Assembly: GCA_964403285.1 (NCBI GenBank)
Contig: CAYOFG010000012.1
Location: forward strand, 1-45,961
Length of the DNA: 45,961 bases
Direction: 5' to 3'
DNA from: WVXT01 sp964403285
GTDB taxonomy: Bacteria; UBA6262; WVXT01
Part shown: positions 24,525 through 33,694 of the stretch, one piece after another
Position numbering within the stretch: position 1 is the first letter of the stretch
Layout: each line of letters starts with the position of its first letter
The notes under the pieces: model-generated
The model's input: the letters and a program-made list of their open reading frames with translations, nothing else
What the model was told of the DNA's origin: nothing
The model's database searches: none
Position numbers and translations under genes: made by a program

Positions 24525-24566
24525 TAATTTAGTAAAGCCTTCTTTCCCAAATGTAAAGGTCAACCC

Positions 24567-25424
24567 TCAGTACTCTCTTTCTAACCAGGGGAGAGGGTCG
24601 ACCGGAACGCCATGCACATATAATCCCCAATGGAGATGAGGACCTGTAGCAAGACCTGTGTCTCCCACGCTGCCAATTACCTGTCCCTTAGTAACTTCAT
24701 CTCCTTTTTTAACATTAATAGATTCCAAATGGAGATAAATGGTGGTTATGCCTTGACCGTGATCAATTGTTACTGTCTTTCCGTGAATATAGAATCCTTC
24801 CTCTGCCAGGATAACCTCACCACTATTGGCTGCTTGAACCGGGGTGCCTTGAGGAACCTTTAAATCGACTCCTTTGTGGCTCCACAGAAAATCTTTCCCC
24901 GCCATTCTTTTGACACCATATTTCCCCACAATCTTTCCCTCGACTGGCAGAATGAATTTCCCTTCCCAATTCTGTTTTTCCTTCTCAATCTTTAAGGCAT
25001 TAGAAATTAAATCGTTTTCCTGTCTATTTAGAGGAGAACCAATCAATCTCCTCTTTTCTGGAGTAAAGTTAACATAGGATAAAGGGAAAACCTTTCTGTT
25101 AACAGTAAGGAGTCTATATTTTTTCTTTCTCGTTCTTTCTTTTCCTTTTTCCGCAATCAGAACAGCATACCTGCCAGGGACGAAATTGTATACCAATCCA
25201 ATCAATGCCCTGAGGGAATCTCCTTTTATGGGATAGAGCCTATGCTCCCTGGCATTAAACCAGCAAGAATATTCGTTCCCTATCTCTACCCCTTTAACTT
25301 CTACTGCCAGAGTATCGCCCTGAGCGGGGACAGTAGTGGAAAGATGGATTTCAAAAGCCCCCACCCGAAAATTGAACACGAAAAGAAGTAAAAGTAGAAT
25401 TACTGACTTCACTGAGAAAGCCAC
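24567..25424 (-). CDS. Secreted M23 (LytM-type) metallopeptidase
   Basis: 285 aa. A signal peptide spans residues 1-23. An N-terminal beta domain spans about 25-150. A C-terminal M23 domain has FILPVEGKIVGKYG, HKGVDL (Zn ligands His and Asp), a following VTIDHGQGITTIYLHL, and the second Zn His in GPHLHWGL. All catalytic residues are present, so an active peptidoglycan peptidase is expected, probably in the periplasm. The start is GTG at 25424 with AAGGA upstream; a second GTG four codons later is possible. Confidence 0.92.
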   Translation of the reverse strand: MAFSVKSVILLLLLFVFNFRVGAFEIHLSTTVPAQGDTLAVEVKGVEIGNEYSCWFNAREHRLYPIKGDSLRALIGLVYNFVPGRYAVLIAEKGKERTRKKKYRLLTVNRKVFPLSYVNFTPEKRRLIGSPLNRQENDLISNALKIEKEKQNWEGKFILPVEGKIVGKYGVKRMAGKDFLWSHKGVDLKVPQGTPVQAANSGEVILAEEGFYIHGKTVTIDHGQGITTIYLHLESINVKKGDEVTKGQVIGSVGDTGLATGPHLHWGLYVHGVPVDPLPWLEREY

Positions 25425-25504
25425 GGTCTAATCCTTTCATTCCCCATATGAGGGAATCTGGTAAAGCAAGCATCACAATTTTCAGCCAAAAATCGAAGAT
25501 CAAA

Positions 25505-25579
25505 TGTCATTGCGAGGAAGCGAAGCGACCGAAGCAATCTCGAGATTGCTTCGCTCCTTTTCAGTCGCTCGCAATGACA
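25505..25579. repeat. CATTGCGAG-type palindromic element
   Basis: The outer arms GTCATTGCGAG and CTCGCAATGAC surround GAAGCAATCTCGAGATTGCTTC, a perfect palindrome, plus GCGAC/GTCGC pairing. It is the best-preserved of three copies (also 10200 and 45518). It lies in the 380-bp gene-free spacer downstream of the Nfu-like gene. Confidence 0.85.
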
Positions 25580-25638
25580 GGCGGTGCTCAAAGAGCAAAA
25601 AATTCTCAGCGAGCGTACCCAAATCCCGCGCTACAATT

Positions 25639-25667
25639 AAAAAAAATCGCCCCGCGGGAGCGGGGTT
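25639..25667 (-). terminator. Rho-independent terminator after the Nfu-like gene
   Basis: Minus strand: CCCCGC-TCCC-GCGGGG, then CGATTTTTTTT. It probably ends the glnA/Nfu transcript. A mobile palindrome now separates it from the stop codon. Confidence 0.85.
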
Positions 25668-25698
25668 AAAGGAATCGTGCTACTTATTAGTGGTATGG

Positions 25699-25803
25699 TT
25701 TACCCCGTTAGAAGGCCCCGTCCATAAGGGGGGATGGAGGTTTTCTGAATGAATGGTTTGGGAGGGGGTTTAAAGCCCCTTCCAAACCTTCTAACGGGGT
25801 TTA
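25699..25803. mobile_element. MITE-like palindromic element, intergenic copy
   Basis: Inverted ends CCCCGTTAGAAGG (25703-25715) and CCTTCTAACGGGG (25787-25799) bound a 97-bp element flanked on both sides by TTTA. The interior folds into GGTTTGGGAGGGG...CCCCTTCCAAACC and a smaller CCCC...GGGG hairpin. The same ends, size and 4-bp duplication occur at 34562-34667. It lies 1 nt past the stop codon of the Nfu-like gene. Confidence 0.85.
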
Positions 25804-25804
25804 C

Positions 25805-26041
25805 TCAGACTGCTTTTACTTCCTTAACTCCAGGAACTTTCTTCTTTAACTCTTGAGTAATACCCATTTCCAATGTCATCGTGGACATCGGACAACCACT
25901 ACAAGTCCCAATCAACTTTACTTTAACTACGCCTTCATCTGTGACTTCAACCAACTCCACGTCTCCGCCATGGGCTTGAAGAGCTGGCCGAATCCTGGAC
26001 AAAGCTTCTTCCACTTCTTTTTTCATTTTATTCCCTGACAT
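25805..26041 (-). CDS. NifU C-terminal domain (Nfu-type) Fe-S scaffold protein
   Basis: 78 aa. It has ALQAHGGDVELVEVTDEG and the cluster-binding CSGCPMS (CxxC) of the NifU C-terminal domain. It probably carries or transfers [4Fe-4S] clusters, useful in a cell rich in ferredoxin enzymes. The start is either the first ATG (26041) or MKKEVEEAL (26026). It lies 13 nt after glnA. Confidence 0.93.
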   Translation of the reverse strand: MSGNKMKKEVEEALSRIRPALQAHGGDVELVEVTDEGVVKVKLIGTCSGCPMSTMTLEMGITQELKKKVPGVKEVKAV

Positions 26042-26054
26042 GATATTTACCTAC

Positions 26055-27407
26055 TCACAATATGGGGAGATATTTCTGCAGTTCGTAGTCTGTAACCTGA
26101 GTGCGATAACGGTCCCACTCAATCTTTTTGTTCTCTATGAACTTGTTAAAGATATGCTCGCCGAGAGTCTTCTTAACAAGCTGGCTCTTCTCAGTAATCT
26201 GGATTGCTTCAATCAGACTCCCCGGGAGCACTTTTATCCCCTGAGTCTCTTTTTCTTCGTCACTCAGGAGGAAGATATCCTTTTCTATTGGCTCCGGTAG
26301 CGCGTATCCTTTTTCTATCCCTTCCAGACCAGCAGCCAGCATCACTGCAAAACCCAAATAAGGATTACAGGCAGGGTCAGGACTCCTCATCTCTGCACGT
26401 GTGGACATCTCATCCCCTGGCTTATACATCGGAACGCGCACCAGCGCTGAACGGTTCCTTTGTCCCCAACAGATATAGACGGGCGCTTCATATCCTGGAA
26501 CCAACCTCTTATAGGAGTTGACCCACTGGTTGCAAATTGAAGTAATCTCCTGAGAGTGAAAAAGGAGTCCAGCAATAAACGCCTTACCCTCCTTAGAAAG
26601 ATGATACTTATCCCCGGCATCAAATAAAGCATTTTTGCTACCTTTGAATAAGGATTGATGCGTATGCATCCCGGAACCATTCTGGCCAAAGAGAGGCTTG
26701 GGCATAAATGTGGCATACACACCATTTTTCCAGGCAACTTCCTTAACAATAACCTTATACGTCTGGACGTTATCCGCCATAATCAGTGCATCGGCGAAGC
26801 GTAAGTCTATCTCATGCTGGGAAGGTGCCACTTCATGATGACTATATTCTACAGGAATCCCCATTCTCTCCAGATAGAGGACAGTCTCTCTCCGCAAATC
26901 GTGAGCCATATCCAGAGGCAACAGGTCAAAATAACCCCCTGCATCAAGGACTTCTGTACCTTTCTCATTCTTGAAGTAGAAATACTCAAGTTCCGGACCT
27001 ACATAATAAGTATAGCCCATCTTCTTTGCCTTCTCCAGATTCTTCTTCAAAACGTAGCGGGGGTCTCCCTCATATGGAGAACCATCAGGATTCATAATAT
27101 CACAAAACATTCTACCCACAGCACTTCCGGTCTTTCCTCCTCGAGTTTCTGATTGCTCCCGGGAGAGTTCTACAGGGAGAATCTGGAATGTTGAAGTGTC
27201 GGGCAGAGCTACAAGGTCGCTCTCAAAAATCCTGGCAAAGCCTTCTACTGAAGACCCATCAAAACCCATGCCGTCTTCTAAGGCTCTGGGTAATTCCCTT
27301 TCTGTAATTGCTACACTCTTCAATTGCCCGAGAATGTCTGTAAACCAGAGGCGAATAAACTTGACTCCCTCTTCCTTTACCACCTTCAATACATCTTTTC
27401 CGGTCAT
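26055..27407 (-). CDS. glnA: Glutamine synthetase, type I (non-adenylylated alpha form)
   Basis: Makes glutamine from glutamate, ammonia and ATP. 450 aa. It has MGFDGSSVEGFARI, GPELEYFYF, APSQHEIDLRF, GSGMHTHQSLFK, NSYKRLVPGYEAP and RSALVRVP, so both beta-grasp and catalytic domains are complete. The region where the beta form has the adenylylated Tyr (NLYDLPPEE) reads KDIFLLSDEE, with Phe in place of Tyr, so control by adenylylation is not expected. GGGAGG precedes the ATG. A palindromic element sits in its leader. Confidence 0.96.
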   Translation of the reverse strand: MTGKDVLKVVKEEGVKFIRLWFTDILGQLKSVAITERELPRALEDGMGFDGSSVEGFARIFESDLVALPDTSTFQILPVELSREQSETRGGKTGSAVGRMFCDIMNPDGSPYEGDPRYVLKKNLEKAKKMGYTYYVGPELEYFYFKNEKGTEVLDAGGYFDLLPLDMAHDLRRETVLYLERMGIPVEYSHHEVAPSQHEIDLRFADALIMADNVQTYKVIVKEVAWKNGVYATFMPKPLFGQNGSGMHTHQSLFKGSKNALFDAGDKYHLSKEGKAFIAGLLFHSQEITSICNQWVNSYKRLVPGYEAPVYICWGQRNRSALVRVPMYKPGDEMSTRAEMRSPDPACNPYLGFAVMLAAGLEGIEKGYALPEPIEKDIFLLSDEEKETQGIKVLPGSLIEAIQITEKSQLVKKTLGEHIFNKFIENKKIEWDRYRTQVTDYELQKYLPIL

Positions 27408-27434
27408 AATTCCTCCCCTTTAAATTCTGTCTTA

Positions 27435-27486
27435 GGAGTAGCACCGCTTGCGGTGCGTTATCGCTCCGATGAATCGGAGCTACTCC
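27435..27486. repeat. Three-way-junction palindrome (closing stem GGAGTAGC), glnA leader
   Basis: GGAGTAGC/GCTACTCC encloses GCACCGCTTGCGGTGC and GCTCCGATGAATCGGAGC. It fills most of the 86-bp space before glnA. Confidence 0.85.
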
Positions 27487-27493
27487 AATAACT

Positions 27494-28879
27494 TTAGAAG
27501 TGAACCCTACACTCCATGGTCGTTCTTTTAGTCGGCTTGCCGTTAGCATCGAAAGTCTGCTTGTAGATAATGACCAAAGCTATATGAGGATCAACATGGT
27601 ATCCCGCTTCCGCAGTAAGGATAGTATTGGGTCCTCTAACCTTAATCAAATCTTCCCAGGTGTCGGCATTCCTTTTATCATAAGAGAATAAAAGGCTAAA
27701 CTTATTCATCAATAGTGAAGGATGAACCATCATAGTAGCCCTGAGGTGGGGATAGATACCCGTAGGGTCGTGATTGTAATTTTCGAATGAGGCTGAGAGA
27801 GTAATTCTATTTAGAATATTATAAGCAAGTTCAACATAAGGTCCCATCTTTATCGGCTTTCTCGTTGAGGGAATTCCCGATGCTTTGTCCTCTCTTCTAT
27901 CAACTTCATAATATGAATCGAAATAGGAAGCGATAAAGTTGTTTTCCAGTCTCCTGAATTCCAAACGATAACTTATCCCCACTAATATGCCACCCATAAA
28001 ACCCAAAGCCCAACCCTTTCCTCCATCAAGAGAAGGAGGAAAATTATATTCTGTATACTTCTTTCCCAGGTTCATCTGGGCAAAATCTATGTAGGATAAG
28101 ATAGAGATAACAGGGTGTTCCAGTAGGGGAAGATCCAAATCTGCCCCAAAGACTGTAATTTGGTCATCCTCGGTAGACCTCTTGGCATCCGGGTCCTGAT
28201 CATTAACGCAGGTGAAGCCCACACCGAACCTGGGAAGAAGGGGAACGTAGGAATTATAGAATGGTCTATAATATACCCGGCCTCCGTAAACCTCTGCCCG
28301 GACAATATTGTTGAAGAAAGATTCAAAACCATGAGTGCCTCGATCGAGGTCCAACTCGAACCCAATCTTTTTTATATCTGGATAACGAAGCATATTGGTA
28401 TAGTGTGCTATTATCAATCCGTGCCCCAGTGTCACGTCTCCAAATCCGCCCACATAAACATATACTGGGTCATACTTATGACCATAACGCGCATACCAGA
28501 CTTTCTCTATAGTTTTACTCCAGGTCCAATCTTCTTTCCTGAGGTGACTATTTTCATCAAAATAGAACTCCAGGTTCAAACCAAAACCAAATTTCCCAAT
28601 AGTAAGTTCGGGCTGTAAAGATAATTTGCTGTAGATTTTCTGGTCTCCTGTGTTAAGGTCAGTCAATATCACGGTTCCGAAATTTCCATACATATCAAAA
28701 GAGGTCTCCGGAGATTCTCCTCCCATTGGTTCTTCCTCGTGGGGAGATATTTCTCGTCCCTCTACCTCCCCATAGGGGGTTTCAATTTCTTCTGCATATA
28801 TATAAGTCCGGTTAGCCGAAGAGAATATTACTACTCCCAGCAATGACAACAGAATGGGAAAGATTAATTTTTTTCTCAT
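27494..28879 (-). CDS. Outer-membrane beta-barrel protein, unknown
   Basis: 461 aa from MRKKLIFPILLSLLG (28879), 1 nt after the tsaD stop. A signal peptide spans residues 1-30. An acidic linker (EEIETPYGEVEGREISPHEE) follows, then a long run of aromatic beta strands (KFGFGLNLEFYFDE, YDPVYVYVGGFGDVTLGHG, RLEFRRLENNFIASYFDSYY), ending CRVHF with terminal Phe. DVTLGHGLIIAHYTNML recalls porin-like proteins of poorly studied phyla. No family name is assigned. Its coupling to tsaD is probably only positional. Confidence 0.8.
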   Translation of the reverse strand: MRKKLIFPILLSLLGVVIFSSANRTYIYAEEIETPYGEVEGREISPHEEEPMGGESPETSFDMYGNFGTVILTDLNTGDQKIYSKLSLQPELTIGKFGFGLNLEFYFDENSHLRKEDWTWSKTIEKVWYARYGHKYDPVYVYVGGFGDVTLGHGLIIAHYTNMLRYPDIKKIGFELDLDRGTHGFESFFNNIVRAEVYGGRVYYRPFYNSYVPLLPRFGVGFTCVNDQDPDAKRSTEDDQITVFGADLDLPLLEHPVISILSYIDFAQMNLGKKYTEYNFPPSLDGGKGWALGFMGGILVGISYRLEFRRLENNFIASYFDSYYEVDRREDKASGIPSTRKPIKMGPYVELAYNILNRITLSASFENYNHDPTGIYPHLRATMMVHPSLLMNKFSLLFSYDKRNADTWEDLIKVRGPNTILTAEAGYHVDPHIALVIIYKQTFDANGKPTKRTTMECRVHF

Positions 28880-28880
28880 C

Positions 28881-29918
28881 TCAATTCCATGACTTGAGTT
28901 CCAGATTGGCTTCAGCCTCAAGAGACTTAAATGGACTGGCGATGCCGTAATCCATCTTATAATATCCCACACAGGCAATCATTGCTGCATTATCCGTACA
29001 CAATGCCGGCGAGGGAAAGTAAAATGCTATGCCATTTTTTTCTGCCCGATTTTTGAAAACATCACGCAGGTGAGAATTTGCAGCCACTCCTCCTCCCAGA
29101 ACGAGTTTCTTAATCCCTTTCTCTTCTATTGCAAGAAAAGTGTTTTCCACAAGGGCCTGAATGGCAGCCCGCTGGAAGGAAGCAGCAATATCGGCAATTG
29201 ACCGGGATTCTTTTGATAACTTATGATTTTTGACAAAATTTACCACCGCAGTCTTAAGTCCACTAAAACTGAAATCCAAAGATTCGTCCTTCATCTGAGC
29301 CAGAGGAAATTTAATTGCTTCAGCGTCTCCTTTTCGTGAAATTTCATCAATTATTGGCCCGCCAGGGTAGCCCAGTTGGAGAAGCTTGGCAACCTTGTCA
29401 AAAGATTCTCCCACAGCGTCATCCCTGGTGCGTGCCAACAATTCATATTTTCCGTAATCCTCCACAAAAATTAAATCGGAATGGCCACCAGACACTACCA
29501 GGGCAATAAAAGGAGGTAGGATCTCCTCAGCAGAAACCCCATTCTCACTATACTGTAAAAAATTAGAAAAAATATGTCCTTCTATATGATTGACCCCAAC
29601 CAGGGATAACTCAAAAGCATAGGCTATAGCCTTAGCAGTAGCCAGGCCAATCAATAGTGATGCCACCAGGCCAGGTCCCGTGGTAACCGCAACGCCATCT
29701 ATTTCCTTAAAAGAGCATTCTGCCTGTGAGAGTGCTTGCTCTATAACGTAATTGACTGTTTCCAGATGTTTGCGAGAAGCAAGTTCAGGAACAACCCCGC
29801 CGTACTTTCTGTGGATGTCAATCTGTGAAGAGACCACATTGGATAACATCCTCCGGCCATCTTCCACCACACTGGCAGCCGTCTCATCACAGGAAGTCTC
29901 AATACCCAAAACTAACAT
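28881..29918 (-). CDS. tsaD: TsaD, tRNA N6-threonylcarbamoyladenosine transferase subunit
   Basis: Attaches the threonylcarbamoyl group to A37 of ANN-decoding tRNAs, together with TsaB/TsaE. 345 aa from MLVLGIETSCDET (29918), with GAGGGAG upstream; longer in-frame sequence is translated repeat. The metal ligands His111 and His115 are in HIEGH. The ATP-binding VVSGGHSDL, GESFDKVAKLL and LGGGVAANSHLR are present. It starts 18 nt downstream of a composite palindromic element. Confidence 0.97.
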   Translation of the reverse strand: MLVLGIETSCDETAASVVEDGRRMLSNVVSSQIDIHRKYGGVVPELASRKHLETVNYVIEQALSQAECSFKEIDGVAVTTGPGLVASLLIGLATAKAIAYAFELSLVGVNHIEGHIFSNFLQYSENGVSAEEILPPFIALVVSGGHSDLIFVEDYGKYELLARTRDDAVGESFDKVAKLLQLGYPGGPIIDEISRKGDAEAIKFPLAQMKDESLDFSFSGLKTAVVNFVKNHKLSKESRSIADIAASFQRAAIQALVENTFLAIEEKGIKKLVLGGGVAANSHLRDVFKNRAEKNGIAFYFPSPALCTDNAAMIACVGYYKMDYGIASPFKSLEAEANLELKSWN

Positions 29919-29936
29919 ACATTCTCCCTCAATTAT

Positions 29937-30064
29937 TGTAGCTACAGAGCGAAGCTCTGTATTGTAGGGGCGATCCCGATATATCGGGATGGTCGCCCAA
30001 ATGAAGGGACGGCACGGAGTCCGTCCCCTACAGGAAGGCAAAGCTTACGCTTTGCTGCTACAAA
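29937..30064. repeat. Composite palindromic element, copy 3 (upstream of tsaD)
   Basis: The reverse complement of the element at 693 and 16711. The outer TTGTAGC/GCTACAA encloses GCAAAGCGTAAGCTTTGC, then a TGTAGGGG/CCCCTACA pair that contains GACGGACTCCGTGCCGTC and GGGCGACCATCCCGATATATCGGGATCGCCC, then ACAGAGCTTCGCTCTGT. It is the cleanest copy and fills the tsaD 5' spacer. Confidence 0.9.
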
Positions 30065-30097
30065 AAGCAAATGTACCTACAGATAAAATAGGGATAG

Positions 30098-31228
30098 TCA
30101 CTGTTTCTGCAACAATTCCGATAGATTCACGAATTCAATTCCATCTTCTTTAAATCTGGGAATATAATCTGCTAAGGCATCAGAAGTAAATTTCCTGTGG
30201 ACATGACCGATAGCTATTCCTGTGCCAGACTTGAAAACTCTGCGGCGTAACTTTTCCAGTTGCCGGCAGATAGACCTGTATTCGTCCTTTGTATCCAAAA
30301 AAATCTGGTTAGAGAGTGCTGGCATTCCCAATTCCCTGGCCACCTCTTCCCCCACTGAGCGCGGAGAAGTATTGGAATCGAAGAAGTAAAGCCCTTCTCT
30401 TTTCAGAACACTCAGCGCTTCTTTCATCTTTTCACGATTAGCTGTGAAGCGAGAACCCTCATGGTTACTGACACCAGAAACTCCAGGAACAGTGTTAAGG
30501 TCTCTGAGGATAGTGCTTTCTATTTGAGAAGAGCCCATGGAGACCAATAGAGCTCCCTGGCCGGGGTCAGTCCGGGGATAGTCTTCAGGCTCCATAGGCA
30601 GGTGGAGAATTGTCTCATAGCCTGAATTCTTAAGTTCCCTGGCGAGGAGAGTGGAATATGGAAGTTGAGGAAGAATGGCAAAATTCAAAGGTATATCAAG
30701 GCGGAGGAAATTCCTTACTTGGTCTTTTCGTTGGCCGAGGTCATCAATGACAATGCTAACTTTATACTTAGCCAAAGGGTAACGGAGAAGGAGGTTTTGC
30801 ATTACTAATGAACGTTTCCCAATTTTCATGCTCAGCAAATCCCCTTTATGACTTAGTTCTACCTCATAAAGCTCAGCTCCTATCTGTCTCAGGGAATCGG
30901 TAAGCGATCTCTTGTAGTCTTCCATATTGATTCCCCGGGAAACTCGGACCTCCTTAGTCACCGAGACCCAGGAAACATTGTCTTTCTTTTTTTCCTCCCT
31001 ATAAATCTTTACTATATCTTTAGAAGTGACTCCTAATTCTACCAGTTCTTCATTAACTACTCCGTCGATCTGTTGAGAGAAATTCGTATAGTCAACGGGT
31101 TTGATCTTAAAATAGTAGTAGATCGCGCCAGCCAGAGCGAGAGTTATAATTATGAATATGGCTATCTTTTTACCCCTTTTCGCTTTCCTGCTGGGCACCT
31201 TCTTACTTTTCTTTTTCTTTCTCGGCAC
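30098..31228 (-). CDS. Divergent polysaccharide deacetylase family protein (YibQ/DUF610)
   Basis: 376 aa. A basic N-terminus (PRKKKKSKK) precedes one membrane segment at about 23-39. The C-terminal half is a deacetylase-like barrel with KVSIVIDDLGQRKDQV, NFAILPQLPYS, ILHLPMEPEDYP, GVSNHEGSRFT and FFDSNTSPRSV. The GTG start overlaps the ctpA stop by 26 nt. YibQ-like proteins often neighbour EnvC/CtpA-type genes and are thought to act in the envelope; here the partner is ctpA. Confidence 0.9.
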   Translation of the reverse strand: MPRKKKKSKKVPSRKAKRGKKIAIFIIITLALAGAIYYYFKIKPVDYTNFSQQIDGVVNEELVELGVTSKDIVKIYREEKKKDNVSWVSVTKEVRVSRGINMEDYKRSLTDSLRQIGAELYEVELSHKGDLLSMKIGKRSLVMQNLLLRYPLAKYKVSIVIDDLGQRKDQVRNFLRLDIPLNFAILPQLPYSTLLARELKNSGYETILHLPMEPEDYPRTDPGQGALLVSMGSSQIESTILRDLNTVPGVSGVSNHEGSRFTANREKMKEALSVLKREGLYFFDSNTSPRSVGEEVARELGMPALSNQIFLDTKDEYRSICRQLEKLRRRVFKSGTGIAIGHVHRKFTSDALADYIPRFKEDGIEFVNLSELLQKQ

Positions 31229-32621
31229 CTTCCTCTACTCCTTCCAATATTTCTTCCACTCCTTTTTCTATCTCAGAGAATCTTTCTTGAGCCAATAAGA
31301 TTTCCTTTGCTCGTTCAATTTGTGGATCTTTTATCTTTTCCCCTTCTTTCTCTTTTTCAGCTTCCGTGGACAGACCATATATTTTCTCTCTCTGCTTCAT
31401 AAGTTCTGCCATGGTCTCCCGGGGGACTTCCACAACGATATCGGGAGTGATTCCCACTTCGTGGATTAGGCGCCCGTTAGGGGTATAATACTTAGCAGTG
31501 GTCAGTCTCAAACCAGAGCCATCCGATAGAGGCATCAAACTTTGCACAGAAGCCTTACCGAACGTCTTCTCTCCCAGGACAATGCCTCTTTTCCAATCCT
31601 GAACACATCCTGCCACAATCTCTGAGCCCGAAGCTGAACCTTTATTCACTAAAATTACCAACGGTATCTTCTCATGTTTGGCTTTCTTTTCTGCAAAAAA
31701 TTTAATTACCTGCTCTGCACTACGGCCCTGAGTATAAACAATCAATTTTTTATCGCCGATGAAATTCTTGCAAATCTCCACAGCAGTAGTTAACAGCCCT
31801 CCCGGATTATACCTCAAATCGAGAATCAAACTCTCCATCCCTTGCTTCCTCAATTTTTTCCACGCCTTATCAAACTCATCGGGTGTCTCCTTGGAGAACT
31901 CTGTCAATTCAATATACCCTATCTTATCAGTGAGCATCTTAGCATCGGGAACACTTTCTATTTTTACTATCGCTCTGGTTATAGTAAAGTCGATTAAATC
32001 TTTTTCACCTTCTCGAAAAACGGAGATGGTAACTTGTGTCCCTGGCTTTCCCCGCAAAAGATTAACCGCCTCAGAAAGTGTAATGTCTTTAGTCTCCTTG
32101 CCTTCGATTTTCATTATTTTATCCCCGGGCAAAATACCCAATTCATAGGCGGGAGTTCTGGGGAGAGGAGTAACCACAGTCAATATTCCTTCCTGGATAG
32201 CAATCCTTATGCCTAATCCTCCAAATTGCCCCTCGGTTTCAGATTTCATCATCTGATGAGCCGTCGGGTCCATGAATTGAGAGAAGGGGTCTAATTTGTT
32301 CACCATACCCTCGCAAGCACCGTAAATCAATTTCTGAGGATCTACAGGTTCCACATAGTTATCCCTGACCAATACGAAGACTTCGCTCAATAATTTTATC
32401 TGCTGATAGACCTCGTTTCCTTTTTCTACTACACCTTGAATAGCTTTACTNNNNNNNNNNNNNNNNNNNNNNNNNNNNNNNNNNNNNNNNNNNNNNNNNN
32501 NNNNNNNNNNNNNNNNNNNNNNNNNNNNNNNNNNNNNNNNNNNNNNNNNNATAGTATACTAAAAACCGCAATAATTGTAAAGGATTATCAACGCAAGCAA
32601 GAATGATTTGCTGTATTTCAT
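31203..32621 (-). CDS. ctpA: CtpA-type carboxy-terminal processing protease (S41), broken by a scaffold gap
   Basis: The portion below 32450 encodes about 415 residues: N-terminal YQQIKLLSEVFVLVRDNYVEP, a PDZ domain (FGGLGIRIAIQEG, GILPGDKIMKIEG, LRGKPGTQVTI), then the S41 core LRYNPGGLLTTAVEI, NKGSASGSEIVAG (Ser) and GEKTFGKASVQ (Lys). The start lies past the gap: an ATG at 32621 overlaps the csaB stop by 4 nt and opens MKYSKSFLLALIIL, a signal anchor. That frame meets a TAG near 32560. Dropping one A from 32579-32581 restores LTIIAVFSIL, so a contig-end error is likely. Periplasmic protease. Confidence 0.9.
32451..32550. other. Scaffold gap (100 N) inside ctpA
   Basis: Exactly 100 N between the signal-anchor start and the body of ctpA. 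The amount of missing sequence is unknown. Confidence 0.95.
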
Positions 32622-33694
32622 AATAATCTCTCGACCATCTCCATATTCTTCCTGGAGCTTTCCCTCAATTTTGCTACTCTGGGAGAAAGTTGTTCAAGGA
32701 AATTCTGGCGATTTGTCAAAATTTCGTTTACCTTTCCAGCTATTTGAACAGCCGGAACCGCCATATCTATTGCTTCATAACCCAATAGCTCTAAAAAGCC
32801 TTCCACTTTGGGATCATAGAGGGGATGAGTTTTGGGTAAAGAGATGGCCACAAAAGGCTTCCTCAAAAGGCACGCCAAAATGATGGAATGGAGTCGCATC
32901 CCCAGTATCAAATCTATCTTATCATAAATTTTAAACAGGTCCCAAACTTCTTGCCAGAGAAACAATTGATAATCATTCGTGCCCCTGGCAATTATATCTT
33001 TACTTATCTTCAAATCCTCCCATTTATGGAATGGTATGAAGATAATCTTCGCTTCCATCTTTCTTACCAGTTCGTCACATATCTCCCTAACGACCCCTCT
33101 AAATCTCTCGTCCTTTCCCCCTTCCTGGAGAGAAACTCCAATAGCAGGTCGCTCATTAACAGCTGCCCCTTTTCTAAATGCAAATCTGTCCAAATTGAAC
33201 ACCGGATCAGGGACAATAGAAACTGAAAGGTTCCCATTCAGTTTTGCCAGTTCAAATTTTGAAAATTCGTCCCGCACAGTGATTAAATCCACAAGCCCAA
33301 GAACTATTCCTGTAACCTTTCTAATAATTTTCCTTCTGATTGGTCCCACGCCCTGGGAGAGGAGAAGAACCTTCTTGAAAAACAGCTTAGCCAATAGAAT
33401 CAATCCCAGATAATAATAGATACTCCAGCTACTGGTAAGGTCCTGCAAAAGCCCCCCTCCGCCAAAAACAAATAAGTCTGTGTGAAAAACTGCCGCGGCT
33501 ACGCTTAAAGGGTTCCAGCGATTTATTGCTCTTACTTTGTAGCTTTTGCCAGTTTTGGATGGATTTCTGGAGAGGACAGTAGTCTCTACTTTGCTATTCA
33601 GTTTCTTAAGTTCTTTTAGCAAAGAAAAGAGAATCAACTCATCACCACCATTATCGAAACCATAATAGCCACCCATCAGAATCCTATTTACCAT
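32618..33694 (-). CDS. csaB: CsaB, polysaccharide pyruvyl transferase
   Basis: Adds pyruvate ketals to cell-wall-linked polysaccharide, the usual anchor for SLH-domain S-layer proteins. 358 aa from MVNRILMGGYYGFDNGGDE (33694). Motifs include DLFVFGGGGLLQDLTSSWS, LLSQGVGPI, ITVRDEFS, VPDPVF, GVSLQEG, DLILGMRLHSIILA and PFVAISLPKTHPLYDPKV. It overlaps the DUF5693 stop by 7 nt and the ctpA start by 4 nt, so it is part of a tightly coupled envelope operon. Confidence 0.93.
   Translation of the reverse strand: MVNRILMGGYYGFDNGGDELILFSLLKELKKLNSKVETTVLSRNPSKTGKSYKVRAINRWNPLSVAAAVFHTDLFVFGGGGLLQDLTSSWSIYYYLGLILLAKLFFKKVLLLSQGVGPIRRKIIRKVTGIVLGLVDLITVRDEFSKFELAKLNGNLSVSIVPDPVFNLDRFAFRKGAAVNERPAIGVSLQEGGKDERFRGVVREICDELVRKMEAKIIFIPFHKWEDLKISKDIIARGTNDYQLFLWQEVWDLFKIYDKIDLILGMRLHSIILACLLRKPFVAISLPKTHPLYDPKVEGFLELLGYEAIDMAVPAVQIAGKVNEILTNRQNFLEQLSPRVAKLRESSRKNMEMVERLL

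Noticed and set aside
29919..30041. Longer N-terminus for tsaD
   Set aside because: It is the translated composite palindrome; the family starts at MLVLGIETSCDET, with a good ribosome site.
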